Assembly: GCA_016283985.1 (NCBI GenBank) | Contig: JAEENZ010000134.1 | Coordinates: 1-6,834 of the forward strand | Reading direction: 5' to 3' | Length of the DNA stretch: 6,834 nt | Source: Bacteroidales bacterium | Lineage (GTDB): Bacteria; Bacteroidota; Bacteroidia; Bacteroidales; UBA932 | Shown: in pieces, positions 1 to 6,454 of the stretch | Layout of the letters: the number at the start of each line of letters is the position of its first letter | Numbering within the stretch: position 1 is the first letter of the stretch | The notes under the pieces: model-generated | The model's input: the letters and a program-made list of their open reading frames with translations, nothing else | The model's database searches: none | Told to the model about the DNA's origin: nothing | Translations under genes and position numbers: made by a program

Positions 1-1041
1 CTGCTCTGCCGCGGCATACTTGCCCTCGGTGAAGCCGGAAACTTCCCGGCGGCCATCAAGGTGACGGCCGAATACTTCCCCAAGAAGGACCGTGCGTTCG
101 CGACCTCCATCTTCAATGCAGGTGCATCCGTGGGCGCTCTCGCAGCTCCCCTCTGCATCCCGCCGCTGGCGATGAAGTTCGGTTGGGAGATGGCCTTCAT
201 CATCATCGGTGCCCTCGGTTTCATCTGGATGTTCTTCTGGGCATTCATGTATGAGAAACCCGAGAAGAGCAAGCATGTGAACGAGGCTGAGTTGGAATAC
301 ATCCATCAGGACGATGCCGAAGAAGAGAAACCCAAGGCGGAAGTTCAGGAAGAGAAGCAGGTATCCCTCTGGAAATGCTTCGGATTCAAGCAGACCTGGC
401 AGTTCATCACCGGCAAGTTCTTCACCGACGGCGTGTGGTGGTTCTTCCTGTTCTGGGCCCCGTCCTACTTCAGCAACCAGTTCAACGCTCCGGTTACCAC
501 GCCCCTTGGCCAGTGGCTGATATTCACTCTGTATCTGATAGTTACGGTGGTTTCCATCGGTGGAGGATATCTCCCGAAGATCTTCGTGGAGAAGAGGGGA
601 ATGCACCCTTATCCCGGCCGCATGCTGGCGATGCTGATCTTCGCATTCTTCCCGCTCTGCGCCCTGCTGGCCCAGCCTCTGGGAATGAAGTTCAATTCTG
701 CGTGGATTCCGGCCATCCTGATCGGCCTTGCGGCCGCGGGACACCAGGCCTGGAGCGCCAACCTGTTCTCCACCATCGGTGACATGTTCCCCAAGAGCGC
801 GATTGCGACGGTGACGGGAATCGGCGCCATGGCAGGAGGTGTGGGATCGATGTTCATCCAGAAGATCGCTGGTCGCCTGTTCACCTATTCGGAGAACATG
901 GGCGATGCCTTCACATTCATGGGATTCAGCGGCAAGCCTGCCGGATACTTCATCATGTTCTGCTTCTGCGGTGTGGCCTACCTCATCGCCTGGAGCATCA
1001 TGAAGAGCCTCGTGCCGAAGTATAAACCTATAGAGCTCTAG
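1..1041 (+). CDS. MFS transporter, hexuronate/sugar-acid (ExuT-like, ACS family), 5'-truncated
   Basis: This is an inner-membrane secondary transporter, probably taking up a hexuronate or related organic anion by proton symport. The frame is open from the first base, so the start lies outside the window; 346 C-terminal residues are visible. They begin in the end of TM4 with the signature RGILALGEAGNFPAAIK followed by EYFPKKDRA, a pattern typical of the anion:cation symporter family (ExuT, GudP). The GTG at 61 falls inside this motif and is not the start. Hydrophobic segments follow at about residues 39-57, 63-83, 139-160, 172-191, 208-225, 235-256, 267-286 and 315-336, fitting TM5-TM12 of a 12-TM protein. 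A charged cytoplasmic loop rich in Glu and Lys lies at about 84-130. The gene ends with TAG and is followed by a strong terminator, so it is the last gene of its unit. The family call is firm; the substrate is inferred. Confidence 0.88.
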   Translation: MLCRGILALGEAGNFPAAIKVTAEYFPKKDRAFATSIFNAGASVGALAAPLCIPPLAMKFGWEMAFIIIGALGFIWMFFWAFMYEKPEKSKHVNEAELEYIHQDDAEEEKPKAEVQEEKQVSLWKCFGFKQTWQFITGKFFTDGVWWFFLFWAPSYFSNQFNAPVTTPLGQWLIFTLYLIVTVVSIGGGYLPKIFVEKRGMHPYPGRMLAMLIFAFFPLCALLAQPLGMKFNSAWIPAILIGLAAAGHQAWSANLFSTIGDMFPKSAIATVTGIGAMAGGVGSMFIQKIAGRLFTYSENMGDAFTFMGFSGKPAGYFIMFCFCGVAYLIAWSIMKSLVPKYKPIEL

Positions 1042-1055
1042 GGAATACAGTCAAC

Positions 1056-1086
1056 TTGTTATTTGTCCGCAGATTTCTTAAATTTG
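1056..1086 (+). promoter_or_regulatory. Predicted lysS operon promoter, embedded in the upstream terminator hairpin
   Basis: TAAATTTG at 1079-1086 matches the Bacteroidetes -7 consensus TAnnTTTG. TTG at 1056-1058 lies 20 bases upstream, where the -33 element (TTTG-like) is expected. Transcription would begin around 1091-1094, giving a leader of about 11-14 bases before the lysS ATG at 1105. The -7 box occupies the loop side and 3' arm of the terminator hairpin. No Shine-Dalgarno sequence precedes the ATG; the leader is A/T-rich, as is common in this phylum. Confidence 0.6.
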
Positions 1087-1099
1087 CGGACAAATTTTT
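1061..1099 (+). terminator. Rho-independent terminator after the MFS transporter gene
   Basis: Positions 1061-1076 pair with 1080-1095: the outer 11 bp (ATTTGTCCGCA with TGCGGACAAAT) are perfect, then comes one G-T wobble and four more A/T pairs closing a 3-nt loop (CTT). A run of T follows at 1095-1099. It lies 19 bases after the transporter stop and ends 5 bases before the lysS ATG. Confidence 0.85.
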
Positions 1100-1104
1100 A
1101 TATA

Positions 1105-2655
1105 ATGGCAAACATCGAATACAGCGAACAGGAGCAGATCCGCAGGGACTCCCTCTCAAAGTTGCGCGAACTGGGCATCGAGCCCTATCCGGCAGCATTA
1201 TATCCGGTTAACGAAACCACCAAGAATATCACCGAGGGGTACGATCCCGAGAAGGGTAACTTCGCGGACGTGTGCCTTGCGGGGCGCATCATGAGCCGCC
1301 GCATAATGGGCGCGGCGTCGTTCGGCGAACTGCAGGACGAGACCGGACGCATCCAGATTTACGTGAAGCGCGATGAAATCTGCCCCGGCGAGGACAAGAC
1401 CATGTACAACACGGTGTGGAAGAAGCTCCTCGACATAGGCGACGTGATCGGCATCAAGGGATACGCCTTCATCACCCAGACCGGCCAGCTGAGCATCCAC
1501 GTGAAGGAACTCACTCTGCTGAGCAAGAGCCTCCGAGTGCTTCCCATCGTGAAGGAAGTGGACGGCGTGGTGCACGATGCGTTTACCGATCCGGAGATGC
1601 GTTACCGCCAGCGCTACGTGGACCTCATCGTCAATCCCCAGGTGAAGGATACTTTCTTCAAGAGGGCCAAGATAATCGCCACCATGCGCGAGTATTTCAA
1701 TGCCGCCGGCTGCCTCGAGGTGGAGACCCCTATCCTCCAGAGCATCCCCGGAGGCGCCACCGCCCGTCCGTTCATCACCCATCATAACGCCCTGGACATC
1801 CCTCTCTACCTGCGCATAGCCAACGAGCTCTACCTCAAGCGCCTCATCGTAGGCGGCTTCAGCGGAGTGTACGAGTTCGCGAAGGACTTCCGCAACGAAG
1901 GCATGGACAAGACCCATAACCCCGAGTTCACCTGCATGGAGATCTACGTGGCCTACAAGGACTACATCTGGATGATGGACTTCGTAGAGAAGATGCTCCA
2001 GAAGATCGCCGTATCCGTGAACGGCACTACCAAGGTGCAGATAGGGGAGAACGAGGTGGACTTCGGCGGCACCTACCGCAGGCTGCCCATCCTCGACGCC
2101 ATCAAGGAATACGCCGGAGTGGACGTGAGCGGCATGGACGAGGCCGAGCTCCGCGCCACCTGCAAGAAGCTGAACGTGGAGGTGGAGCCCTCAATGGGCA
2201 AGGGCAAGTTGATAGATGCCATCTTCGGAGAATATGCCGAGAAGAATCTGATCCAGCCCACCTTCATCATCGATTATCCCGTGGAGATGTCGCCTCTAAC
2301 CAAGCGCCACCGCAGCAATCCCGCGCTCACCGAGCGCTTCGAGCTGTTCGTGTGCGGCAAGGAACTGGCGAACGCATATTCCGAGCTCAACGACCCTATC
2401 GACCAGCTGGAGCGCTTCGAGGAGCAGGCAAAGCTCAAGAGCAAGGGCGACGACGAGGCGATGTTCATCGACTTCGACTTCGTGCGCGCACTTGAATACG
2501 GCATGCCTCCCACCTCCGGCCTCGGAATGGGTATCGACCGCCTCACCATGTTCATGACCGGCCAGACGGCTATTCAGGACGTGCTCTTCTTCCCGCAGAT
2601 GCGGCCCGAGAAAATCGTAAAGACCGAAAAGAGTGAATCTTCAGATACCGAATAA
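1105..2655 (+). CDS. lysS: Lysyl-tRNA synthetase, class II
   Basis: This cytoplasmic enzyme charges tRNA-Lys with lysine using ATP. It has 516 residues, close to the usual bacterial length (about 500), and lacks the C-terminal extension seen in some Bacteroides LysRS. An N-terminal OB-fold anticodon-binding domain spans about residues 54-140 ([11 protein letters not shown], then [15 protein letters not shown]). The class II catalytic core follows: motif 1 at about 190-211 with the invariant Pro209 (VETPIL), motif 2 with FRNEG (Arg263, Asn264, Glu265), and motif 3 GLGMGIDRL ending at Arg479. ATG 1105 is chosen because the protein then starts [17 protein letters not shown], as family members do. 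An in-frame TTG at 1063 lies within the terminator stem. It is the first gene of a four-gene run, and its last 23 bases overlap asnA. Confidence 0.97.
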   Translation: MANIEYSEQEQIRRDSLSKLRELGIEPYPAALYPVNETTKNITEGYDPEKGNFADVCLAGRIMSRRIMGAASFGELQDETGRIQIYVKRDEICPGEDKTMYNTVWKKLLDIGDVIGIKGYAFITQTGQLSIHVKELTLLSKSLRVLPIVKEVDGVVHDAFTDPEMRYRQRYVDLIVNPQVKDTFFKRAKIIATMREYFNAAGCLEVETPILQSIPGGATARPFITHHNALDIPLYLRIANELYLKRLIVGGFSGVYEFAKDFRNEGMDKTHNPEFTCMEIYVAYKDYIWMMDFVEKMLQKIAVSVNGTTKVQIGENEVDFGGTYRRLPILDAIKEYAGVDVSGMDEAELRATCKKLNVEVEPSMGKGKLIDAIFGEYAEKNLIQPTFIIDYPVEMSPLTKRHRSNPALTERFELFVCGKELANAYSELNDPIDQLERFEEQAKLKSKGDDEAMFIDFDFVRALEYGMPPTSGLGMGIDRLTMFMTGQTAIQDVLFFPQMRPEKIVKTEKSESSDTE

Positions 2656-3676
2656 CTATCAGCCTCTGCTGAACGCTCGGCAGACCGAAGGGGCCATCAA
2701 GGAAATCAAGGATTTCTTCCAGATGAACCTCGCCTCGGAGCTGCGCCTTCGCCGCGTGACCGCGCCCCTCTTCGTCAAGAAGGGCACGGGCATCAACGAC
2801 GACCTTAATGGAGTGGAGCGTGCCGTGAGTTTTCCCGTCAAGGACATGGACGGAGAGGTATGCGAAATCGTGCATTCGCTGGCCAAGTGGAAGCGCCTCA
2901 CCCTCGCCGAATACGGCATCGAGCCTGGCTATGGCATCTACACCGACATGAACGCCATCCGGGCGGATGAGGAGCTGGACAACGTCCACTCCCTGTACGT
3001 GGACCAGTGGGACTGGGAGCGCGTTATGGGCGTCGGAGAGCGGAGCCCGGAGTTCCTGAAGGACATCGTCCGCCGCATCTGGTCCGCCATCGTGCGCACC
3101 GAGTTCATGGTGTGCGAGAAGTATCCCGTAATTACCCCCTGCCTGCCGGAAGACATCGTTTTCATCCACGCCGAGCAGCTGCGCAGGCGTTATCCCGACC
3201 TCTCCCCGAAAGAGAGGGAGGATGCCGTCTGCCGGGAGTACGGGGCGGTGTTCGTGGCCGGAATCGGATGTGCCCTGGGAGATGGCCGGAAGCACGACGG
3301 CCGCGCCGCCGACTACGATGATTGGAGCACTCCCGCTCAGTGGGATGGGGAGATGCTGCCCGGCCTGAATGGGGATATCCTTGTCTGGAATCCTGTGCTC
3401 GGGCATAGCTTCGAGCTGTCCTCCATGGGCATCCGAGTGGACCGCGCCGCGCTCCTGCGCCAGCTCTCCATCTCCGGAGAAGATAAGAAGGCGGAACTTT
3501 ACTTCCATCAGGAACTGCTTTCCGGGCACCTGCCCCAGAGTATCGGCGGCGGCATCGGGCAGAGCCGCCTCTGCATGTTCTTCCTCCGCAAAGCCCACAT
3601 CGGCGAGATCCAGGCCTCCGTATGGCCCGCAGAGATGATTTCCGCCTGCGCCGAAAACAACATCCCTCTTATATGA
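2633..3676 (+). CDS. asnA: Aspartate-ammonia ligase (asparagine synthetase A)
   Basis: This cytoplasmic enzyme makes asparagine from aspartate, ammonia and ATP through an aspartyl-adenylate. It has 347 residues (E. coli AsnA has 330) and conservation runs along its whole length: [11 protein letters not shown] near residue 36, VHSLAKWKR at 80-88, [10 protein letters not shown] around 122-131, [42 protein letters not shown], and GGGIGQSR at 305-312, the class II motif 3 equivalent. The fold is that of the AspRS/AsnRS catalytic core. The start is GTG 2633: it gives [19 protein letters not shown], which matches the expected Bacteroidetes N-terminus, and the next ATG (2723) would remove conserved sequence. 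The gene starts inside lysS (23-base overlap) and its stop shares ATGA with the next start, so translational coupling is likely. Confidence 0.97.
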   Translation: MNLQIPNNYQPLLNARQTEGAIKEIKDFFQMNLASELRLRRVTAPLFVKKGTGINDDLNGVERAVSFPVKDMDGEVCEIVHSLAKWKRLTLAEYGIEPGYGIYTDMNAIRADEELDNVHSLYVDQWDWERVMGVGERSPEFLKDIVRRIWSAIVRTEFMVCEKYPVITPCLPEDIVFIHAEQLRRRYPDLSPKEREDAVCREYGAVFVAGIGCALGDGRKHDGRAADYDDWSTPAQWDGEMLPGLNGDILVWNPVLGHSFELSSMGIRVDRAALLRQLSISGEDKKAELYFHQELLSGHLPQSIGGGIGQSRLCMFFLRKAHIGEIQASVWPAEMISACAENNIPLI

Positions 3677-4608
3677 AAAAGCTCCTGTTAATCAGCCTTT
3701 TAGCCCTGGCCCTCTGCGGCTGCGGGCGCAAGACCATCATCGGCGTCAGCTTCCCCGAAGCGCCCATCCAGTTTGCTACGAATGCGGATTTCGGGATGGA
3801 ACTGATCAACTACTACAATATCATCCAGCTGCCCGATGGGACCTACAGGATGTATTTCTCCGGCAACCCCATTGACGGGATAGCCGAAAACGAGAGGGCC
3901 CAGAACCTCTATCTTGCCGAGTCTACCGACGGCTTCCACTATGAGATGAAGTGCAAGATCATGGATACCGTGATCGAGCAGTCGGTGTTCATGGTTAAGG
4001 ACAAGGAGTATCCCTACCGTATGGTCGGATGCCAGTGGATTGGCGAAAAGAGTTGGGAGCGCGGTGTGTTCTTATGGAAGTCGAAGGACGGGATTGAGTT
4101 CACCGACCCCAAGATGCTCTACGACAAGATCCATGACACCCAGAACGTGATGGTCACCCGGGGCAACCGCTGGAAACTCTATTCCAGGATTACCCAGGAG
4201 CACTACAAGAACCGTCGTATGACAGTGGCGGAATTCAACAAGAGGGGAGAGCAGCTGAGCGATACCGAGATACTGGCGGGAGATTTCCTCTACAACAACG
4301 CCGCGTGCAAGGTGGACAAGCGCTACGACCTGCTTTTCCCCACCTATTATAATACGCACGGAGGCACCACCGACGCCTGCTTCTTCCGCTGCTATCTGGT
4401 CGACGGCCCGTTTGTGCGGGAGATCCCCTGCGAGCTCAACCGCTGGGTGGAGGCCGACGAGCACTGGGTGCTCGCCTGCCCGGGATTCGTCTTCATTAAC
4501 GGAGAAAGATATCTTGCATATAATTCCCGCACGCGTTCCCACGAGACCAGCGAAACCGGCATGATAAGCCGCTATAAACTGGTGAAGGCAGTCATAGAAT
4601 ACGAATGA
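3673..4608 (+). CDS. Putative lipoprotein with a glycosidase-like (GH43/GH32-type) beta-propeller fold
   Basis: I do not recognise a named family. The 311-residue product has a lipoprotein signal: MKK, a hydrophobic stretch at 4-14 and lipobox L14-C15-G16-C17, with Cys17 the likely lipidated residue. The residues after it (GRKT) lack the acidic surface-export signal of Bacteroidetes, so a periplasm-facing anchor is more likely. The rest resembles five-bladed propellers of glycoside hydrolases: repeated strand and S-DG turns such as YLAESTDGFHYE (80-91), VFLWKSKDGIEF (132-143), an NNAACKVDKRYDLLFPTYY segment (208-226) and RYLAYNSRT (279-287). I could not assign the acidic catalytic triad, so activity is unproven; a non-catalytic sugar-binding role is possible. 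ATG 3673 is the start because the signal peptide begins there. It overlaps the asnA stop by 4 bases (ATGA) and the next gene start in the same way. No SusC/D or other polysaccharide genes lie nearby. Confidence 0.7.
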   Translation: MKKLLLISLLALALCGCGRKTIIGVSFPEAPIQFATNADFGMELINYYNIIQLPDGTYRMYFSGNPIDGIAENERAQNLYLAESTDGFHYEMKCKIMDTVIEQSVFMVKDKEYPYRMVGCQWIGEKSWERGVFLWKSKDGIEFTDPKMLYDKIHDTQNVMVTRGNRWKLYSRITQEHYKNRRMTVAEFNKRGEQLSDTEILAGDFLYNNAACKVDKRYDLLFPTYYNTHGGTTDACFFRCYLVDGPFVREIPCELNRWVEADEHWVLACPGFVFINGERYLAYNSRTRSHETSETGMISRYKLVKAVIEYE

Positions 4609-5495
4609 ATCCCGAGGTAATCACATCTGCCCAGAATCCCAAGCTGAAGAGGCTGCTTGCCCTTCAGGAAAAGTCCCGTCTGCGCCGCTCGGAAGGGGTT
4701 TTCGTCGTCGAAGGCCGCCGCGAGTTGGAGCACTGCATCGCGGCCGGCTTTGAAGTAGAATCTTTGTTCATTTGCTCTGAAATATGCGATGCCGCATGGT
4801 TGGGGATTCCCCTTGAGGGACGTGCCACCCGCGGCACGGAAGCGGGGGGACCGTCCCGAAGGGATGGTGGGGTGAGCCCGAAGGGCGAACTCCCGAAAGG
4901 GGAATACCCCAACCTGCGGCAGGTGAATGTTTTCTTTATATCCAAAGAGATTTACGCGAAGGTGGCGTACCGGGAGGGAACAGAGGGAATAATCGCCGAG
5001 GTCAAGGCGAAGTATCTGACACTGGACGATCTGGCCCTGAAGGAGAATCCGCTGGTGATGGTTCTGGAAGGAGTGGAGAAGCCGGGGAATCTGGGTGCCG
5101 TTCTTCGCAGCGCCGATGCCGCCGGGGCCGATGCAGTCATCGTCTGCGATCCGCTCACAGACCTCTACAATCCCAACCTCATCCGCGCCAGCATCGGTGC
5201 CGTCTTCACCGTACCCGTAGTTTGCTGCTCATCCGAGGACGCCATCGCCTTCCTGAAGGCCCGCGGAATCCGCATCCTCACCGCGCAACTGCAGGATTCA
5301 TCTCCTTATTATAATGTAGATATGGCTCGCGGCACCGCCCTGGTGATGGGCACCGAGGCTACCGGCCTCACCCCCGTCTGGCGTGTTGCGGCCGATGCCC
5401 ACATCCTCATCCCTATGCTAGGCCGCCTCGATTCGCTGAACGTCAGCGTCTCTGCCGCCATTTTGCTGTACGAGGCCGTCCGCCAGCGGCAGTAG
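4605..5495 (+). CDS. SpoU/TrmH-family RNA 2'-O-ribose methyltransferase with an in-frame insertion
   Basis: This enzyme transfers methyl from S-adenosylmethionine to a ribose 2'-OH in rRNA or tRNA. It has 296 residues. An N-terminal substrate-binding domain (about 1-61 and 107-135) contains TSAQNPKLKRLLALQEK and GVFVVEGRRELEHC. The C-terminal SPOUT trefoil-knot domain carries all three motifs: motif 1 GVEKPGNLGAVLRSADAAGAD (Asn162, Gly164, Arg168), motif 2 LVMGTEATGL (Gly249, Glu251), and motif 3 IPMLGRLDSLNVSVSAA (Ser277, Asn279, Ser281). The enzyme should be active, but its target base cannot be read from sequence (RlmB/TrmH/TsnR-like). Residues of about 63-106 are a Gly/Arg/Pro-rich, probably disordered insertion encoded by the palindromic element at 4790-4921, between the two domains. 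The ATG overlaps the lipoprotein stop (ATGA), and the stop is TAG. It is the last gene of the run. Confidence 0.93.
   Translation: MNPEVITSAQNPKLKRLLALQEKSRLRRSEGVFVVEGRRELEHCIAAGFEVESLFICSEICDAAWLGIPLEGRATRGTEAGGPSRRDGGVSPKGELPKGEYPNLRQVNVFFISKEIYAKVAYREGTEGIIAEVKAKYLTLDDLALKENPLVMVLEGVEKPGNLGAVLRSADAAGADAVIVCDPLTDLYNPNLIRASIGAVFTVPVVCCSSEDAIAFLKARGIRILTAQLQDSSPYYNVDMARGTALVMGTEATGLTPVWRVAADAHILIPMLGRLDSLNVSVSAAILLYEAVRQRQ
4790..4921. repeat. Palindromic element (132 bp, inverted-repeat bounded) inserted in frame in the methyltransferase gene
   Basis: The left end (4790-4820) and the reverse complement of the right end (4891-4921) align at about 28 of 32 columns: TGCCGCA, then GGTTGGGG, then ATTCCCCTT, then GGGA, broken by two single-base indels and one 2-base mismatch. 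Between them lie smaller hairpins: CGTGCC/GGCACG (4821-4838), ACCGTCCC/GGGATGGT with a GAA loop and one G-T pair (4850-4868), and GCCC/GGGC with a GAA loop (4876-4886). A further CCC/GGG with a GAAA loop (4892-4901) lies in the right arm. The length is exactly 44 codons with no stop, so the host frame is preserved. No transposase is encoded, and no clear target duplication flanks it. The repeat structure is seen directly; mobility is inferred. Confidence 0.7.
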
Positions 5496-5514
5496 GTTGC
5501 TGCAGCAGTCAACC
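5495..5514 (+). other. Small hairpin just after the methyltransferase stop
   Basis: GGTTG (5495-5499) pairs with CAACC (5510-5514), and CTG (5500-5502) pairs with CAG (5506-5508), leaving one bulged T and a 3-nt loop. No T-run follows, so it is a poor intrinsic terminator. It could mark the mRNA 3' end or be a chance structure. Confidence 0.3.
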
Positions 5515-5563
5515 ATTTGACAATCAGTCACTTCCTAGTAGGAGAATCGGTGAAAATATTGAC

Positions 5564-5571
5564 TATCTTTG
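5564..5571 (+). promoter_or_regulatory. Predicted -7 promoter element for the beta-barrel gene
   Basis: TATCTTTG matches the Bacteroidetes TAnnTTTG consensus exactly. No convincing -33 element lies 17-23 bases upstream. Only 8 bases separate the box from the ATG at 5580, so transcription would begin at or within a few bases of the start codon. Confidence 0.65.
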
Positions 5572-5579
5572 TGCTTGTT

Positions 5580-6314
5580 ATGAAAAAGATATTGTTTTCC
5601 TTGTTTCTGATGTCGGTGATCCTGCCTGTAATGGCGCAGAGGATCGACCCGAACAGTTTCGGGCAGGAGCTGAGCGTAGGAATCGGCGCTGGAACGACGT
5701 TCAAGGGCAATACCGGTAACGATATCACTTACTGGCTGAACTACAGCAAGTACTACAGCCGCCACATAGGCGGCCGCTTCGGCGTGCAGTATATGCCGGA
5801 GTATATGAAGGTGAAGGATTTCGTGAGTTTCCCCATGGCATTCTCGCTCCGGACAGGTATGCGCGAAGCGAACGAAACCATGACCTACGGTGCCCTGGCG
5901 GCGATAGATCTTCTGGATGCATGGGTCTGGGAGGGAGACGATATAATCGTGGATATGCTGGCAGTGTTCCTGATCACCCTGATCAACCGGGCGGAGTTTT
6001 TCGTGGGCTTTACGCCCGGATATATTATTGGCGGGGATTCTTTGCATGAGACCACTTATCTCAATGCGGACGGATCCATAGGTACAAGGGTTCAGGGGAT
6101 CCGCAAGGCGGGAGATTTCTACTGCTCCGCCGATGCCGGCTTGAGTTTCAGCTGGCGAATCTGGCGTTTTACGCTAAACATGACCCCGACCGTGCACTAC
6201 AATTTCACCGAAAACTTCCGTATCTACAGCGACAACGAATTCACGGTCCATCCGCAGGATACGCCCATACCTTGGCTGTTTTCGATGAATTTCGGAATAG
6301 GGTATTTGTTTTAG
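5580..6314 (+). CDS. Secreted protein, probable outer-membrane beta-barrel, function unknown
   Basis: The product has 244 residues and no family I can name. It begins with a clear Sec signal peptide, MKKILFSLFLMSVILPVMA, with likely cleavage before Gln20. The mature part alternates amphipathic, aromatic- and glycine-rich strands, for example ELSVGIGAGTTF (30-41), HIGGRFGVQYMPEY (62-75), FFVGFTPGYIIGG (140-152) and FTLNMTPTVHYNF (197-209). It ends in FSMNFGIGYLF, and a terminal aromatic residue after alternating hydrophobics is typical of outer-membrane barrels recognised by BamA. The length would suit an 8- to 10-strand barrel. A central hydrophobic stretch (about 121-136) is less barrel-like. 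ATG 5580 is chosen over an upstream in-frame TTG at 5517 because the signal peptide starts there and the promoter box lies between the two. It appears to be its own transcription unit. Confidence 0.75.
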   Translation: MKKILFSLFLMSVILPVMAQRIDPNSFGQELSVGIGAGTTFKGNTGNDITYWLNYSKYYSRHIGGRFGVQYMPEYMKVKDFVSFPMAFSLRTGMREANETMTYGALAAIDLLDAWVWEGDDIIVDMLAVFLITLINRAEFFVGFTPGYIIGGDSLHETTYLNADGSIGTRVQGIRKAGDFYCSADAGLSFSWRIWRFTLNMTPTVHYNFTENFRIYSDNEFTVHPQDTPIPWLFSMNFGIGYLF

Positions 6315-6334
6315 AAAAATAATTTCTATCTTTG
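6305..6334 (+). promoter_or_regulatory. Predicted tRNA-Ala promoter
   Basis: TTTG at 6305-6308 (-33) and TATCTTTG at 6327-6334 (-7, TAnnTTTG) are separated by 18 bases, within the normal Bacteroidetes spacing. The -33 box lies in the last codons of the beta-barrel gene. The tRNA 5' end (6345) is 10 bases past the -7 box, so the 5' leader to be trimmed by RNase P is only a few bases long. Confidence 0.8.
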
Positions 6335-6344
6335 CAGTCCCAAC

Positions 6345-6417
<73 letters not shown>

Positions 6418-6418
6418 C

Positions 6419-6454
6419 AAAAACGCAGACCGAAAGGCCTGCGTTTCGTTTTTT
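6419..6454. terminator. Bidirectional terminator between tRNA-Ala and smpB
   Basis: AAACGCAG (6421-6428) pairs with CTGCGTTT (6439-6446). Inside are an A-C mismatch, two G-C pairs and a GAAA tetraloop (6432-6435). Six T at 6449-6454 serve + strand transcription from the tRNA, and five A at 6419-6423 give the U-run for - strand transcription of smpB. The T-run overlaps the smpB stop codon. Confidence 0.85.

Noticed and set aside
1061..1099. A lysine riboswitch, T-box or attenuator controlling lysS
   Set aside because: There is one simple hairpin and no room for an aptamer or an alternative antiterminator. It reads as the terminator of the upstream gene.
1063..1104. TTG at 1063 as an upstream lysS start adding 14 residues
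   Set aside because: It lies inside the terminator stem and upstream of the expected transcription start; the ATG at 1105 gives the family N-terminus.
1198..1917. A 239-codon open frame on the - strand opposite lysS
   Set aside because: It is an antisense shadow of conserved synthetase sequence, with no recognisable protein features and no promoter.
2570..3598. A 342-codon open frame on the - strand opposite asnA
   Set aside because: It lies opposite a gene conserved end to end. Its translation is rich in His, Asp, Gly and Val without domain character, as expected from the reverse frame of GC-rich codons.
4780..4930. Target-site duplication flanking the palindromic element
   Set aside because: The flanking TGCCGCA and TGCGGCA are inverted, not direct, and so belong to the terminal repeats. 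No direct repeat is seen outside them.
4605..5495. Methyltransferase gene as a pseudogene broken by the insertion
   Set aside because: The reading frame is intact through the element and all SPOUT motifs are present downstream.
5535..6047. A 170-codon - strand frame opposite the beta-barrel gene
   Set aside because: The + strand gene has a signal peptide and a promoter; the - strand translation is His-rich and resembles no protein family.
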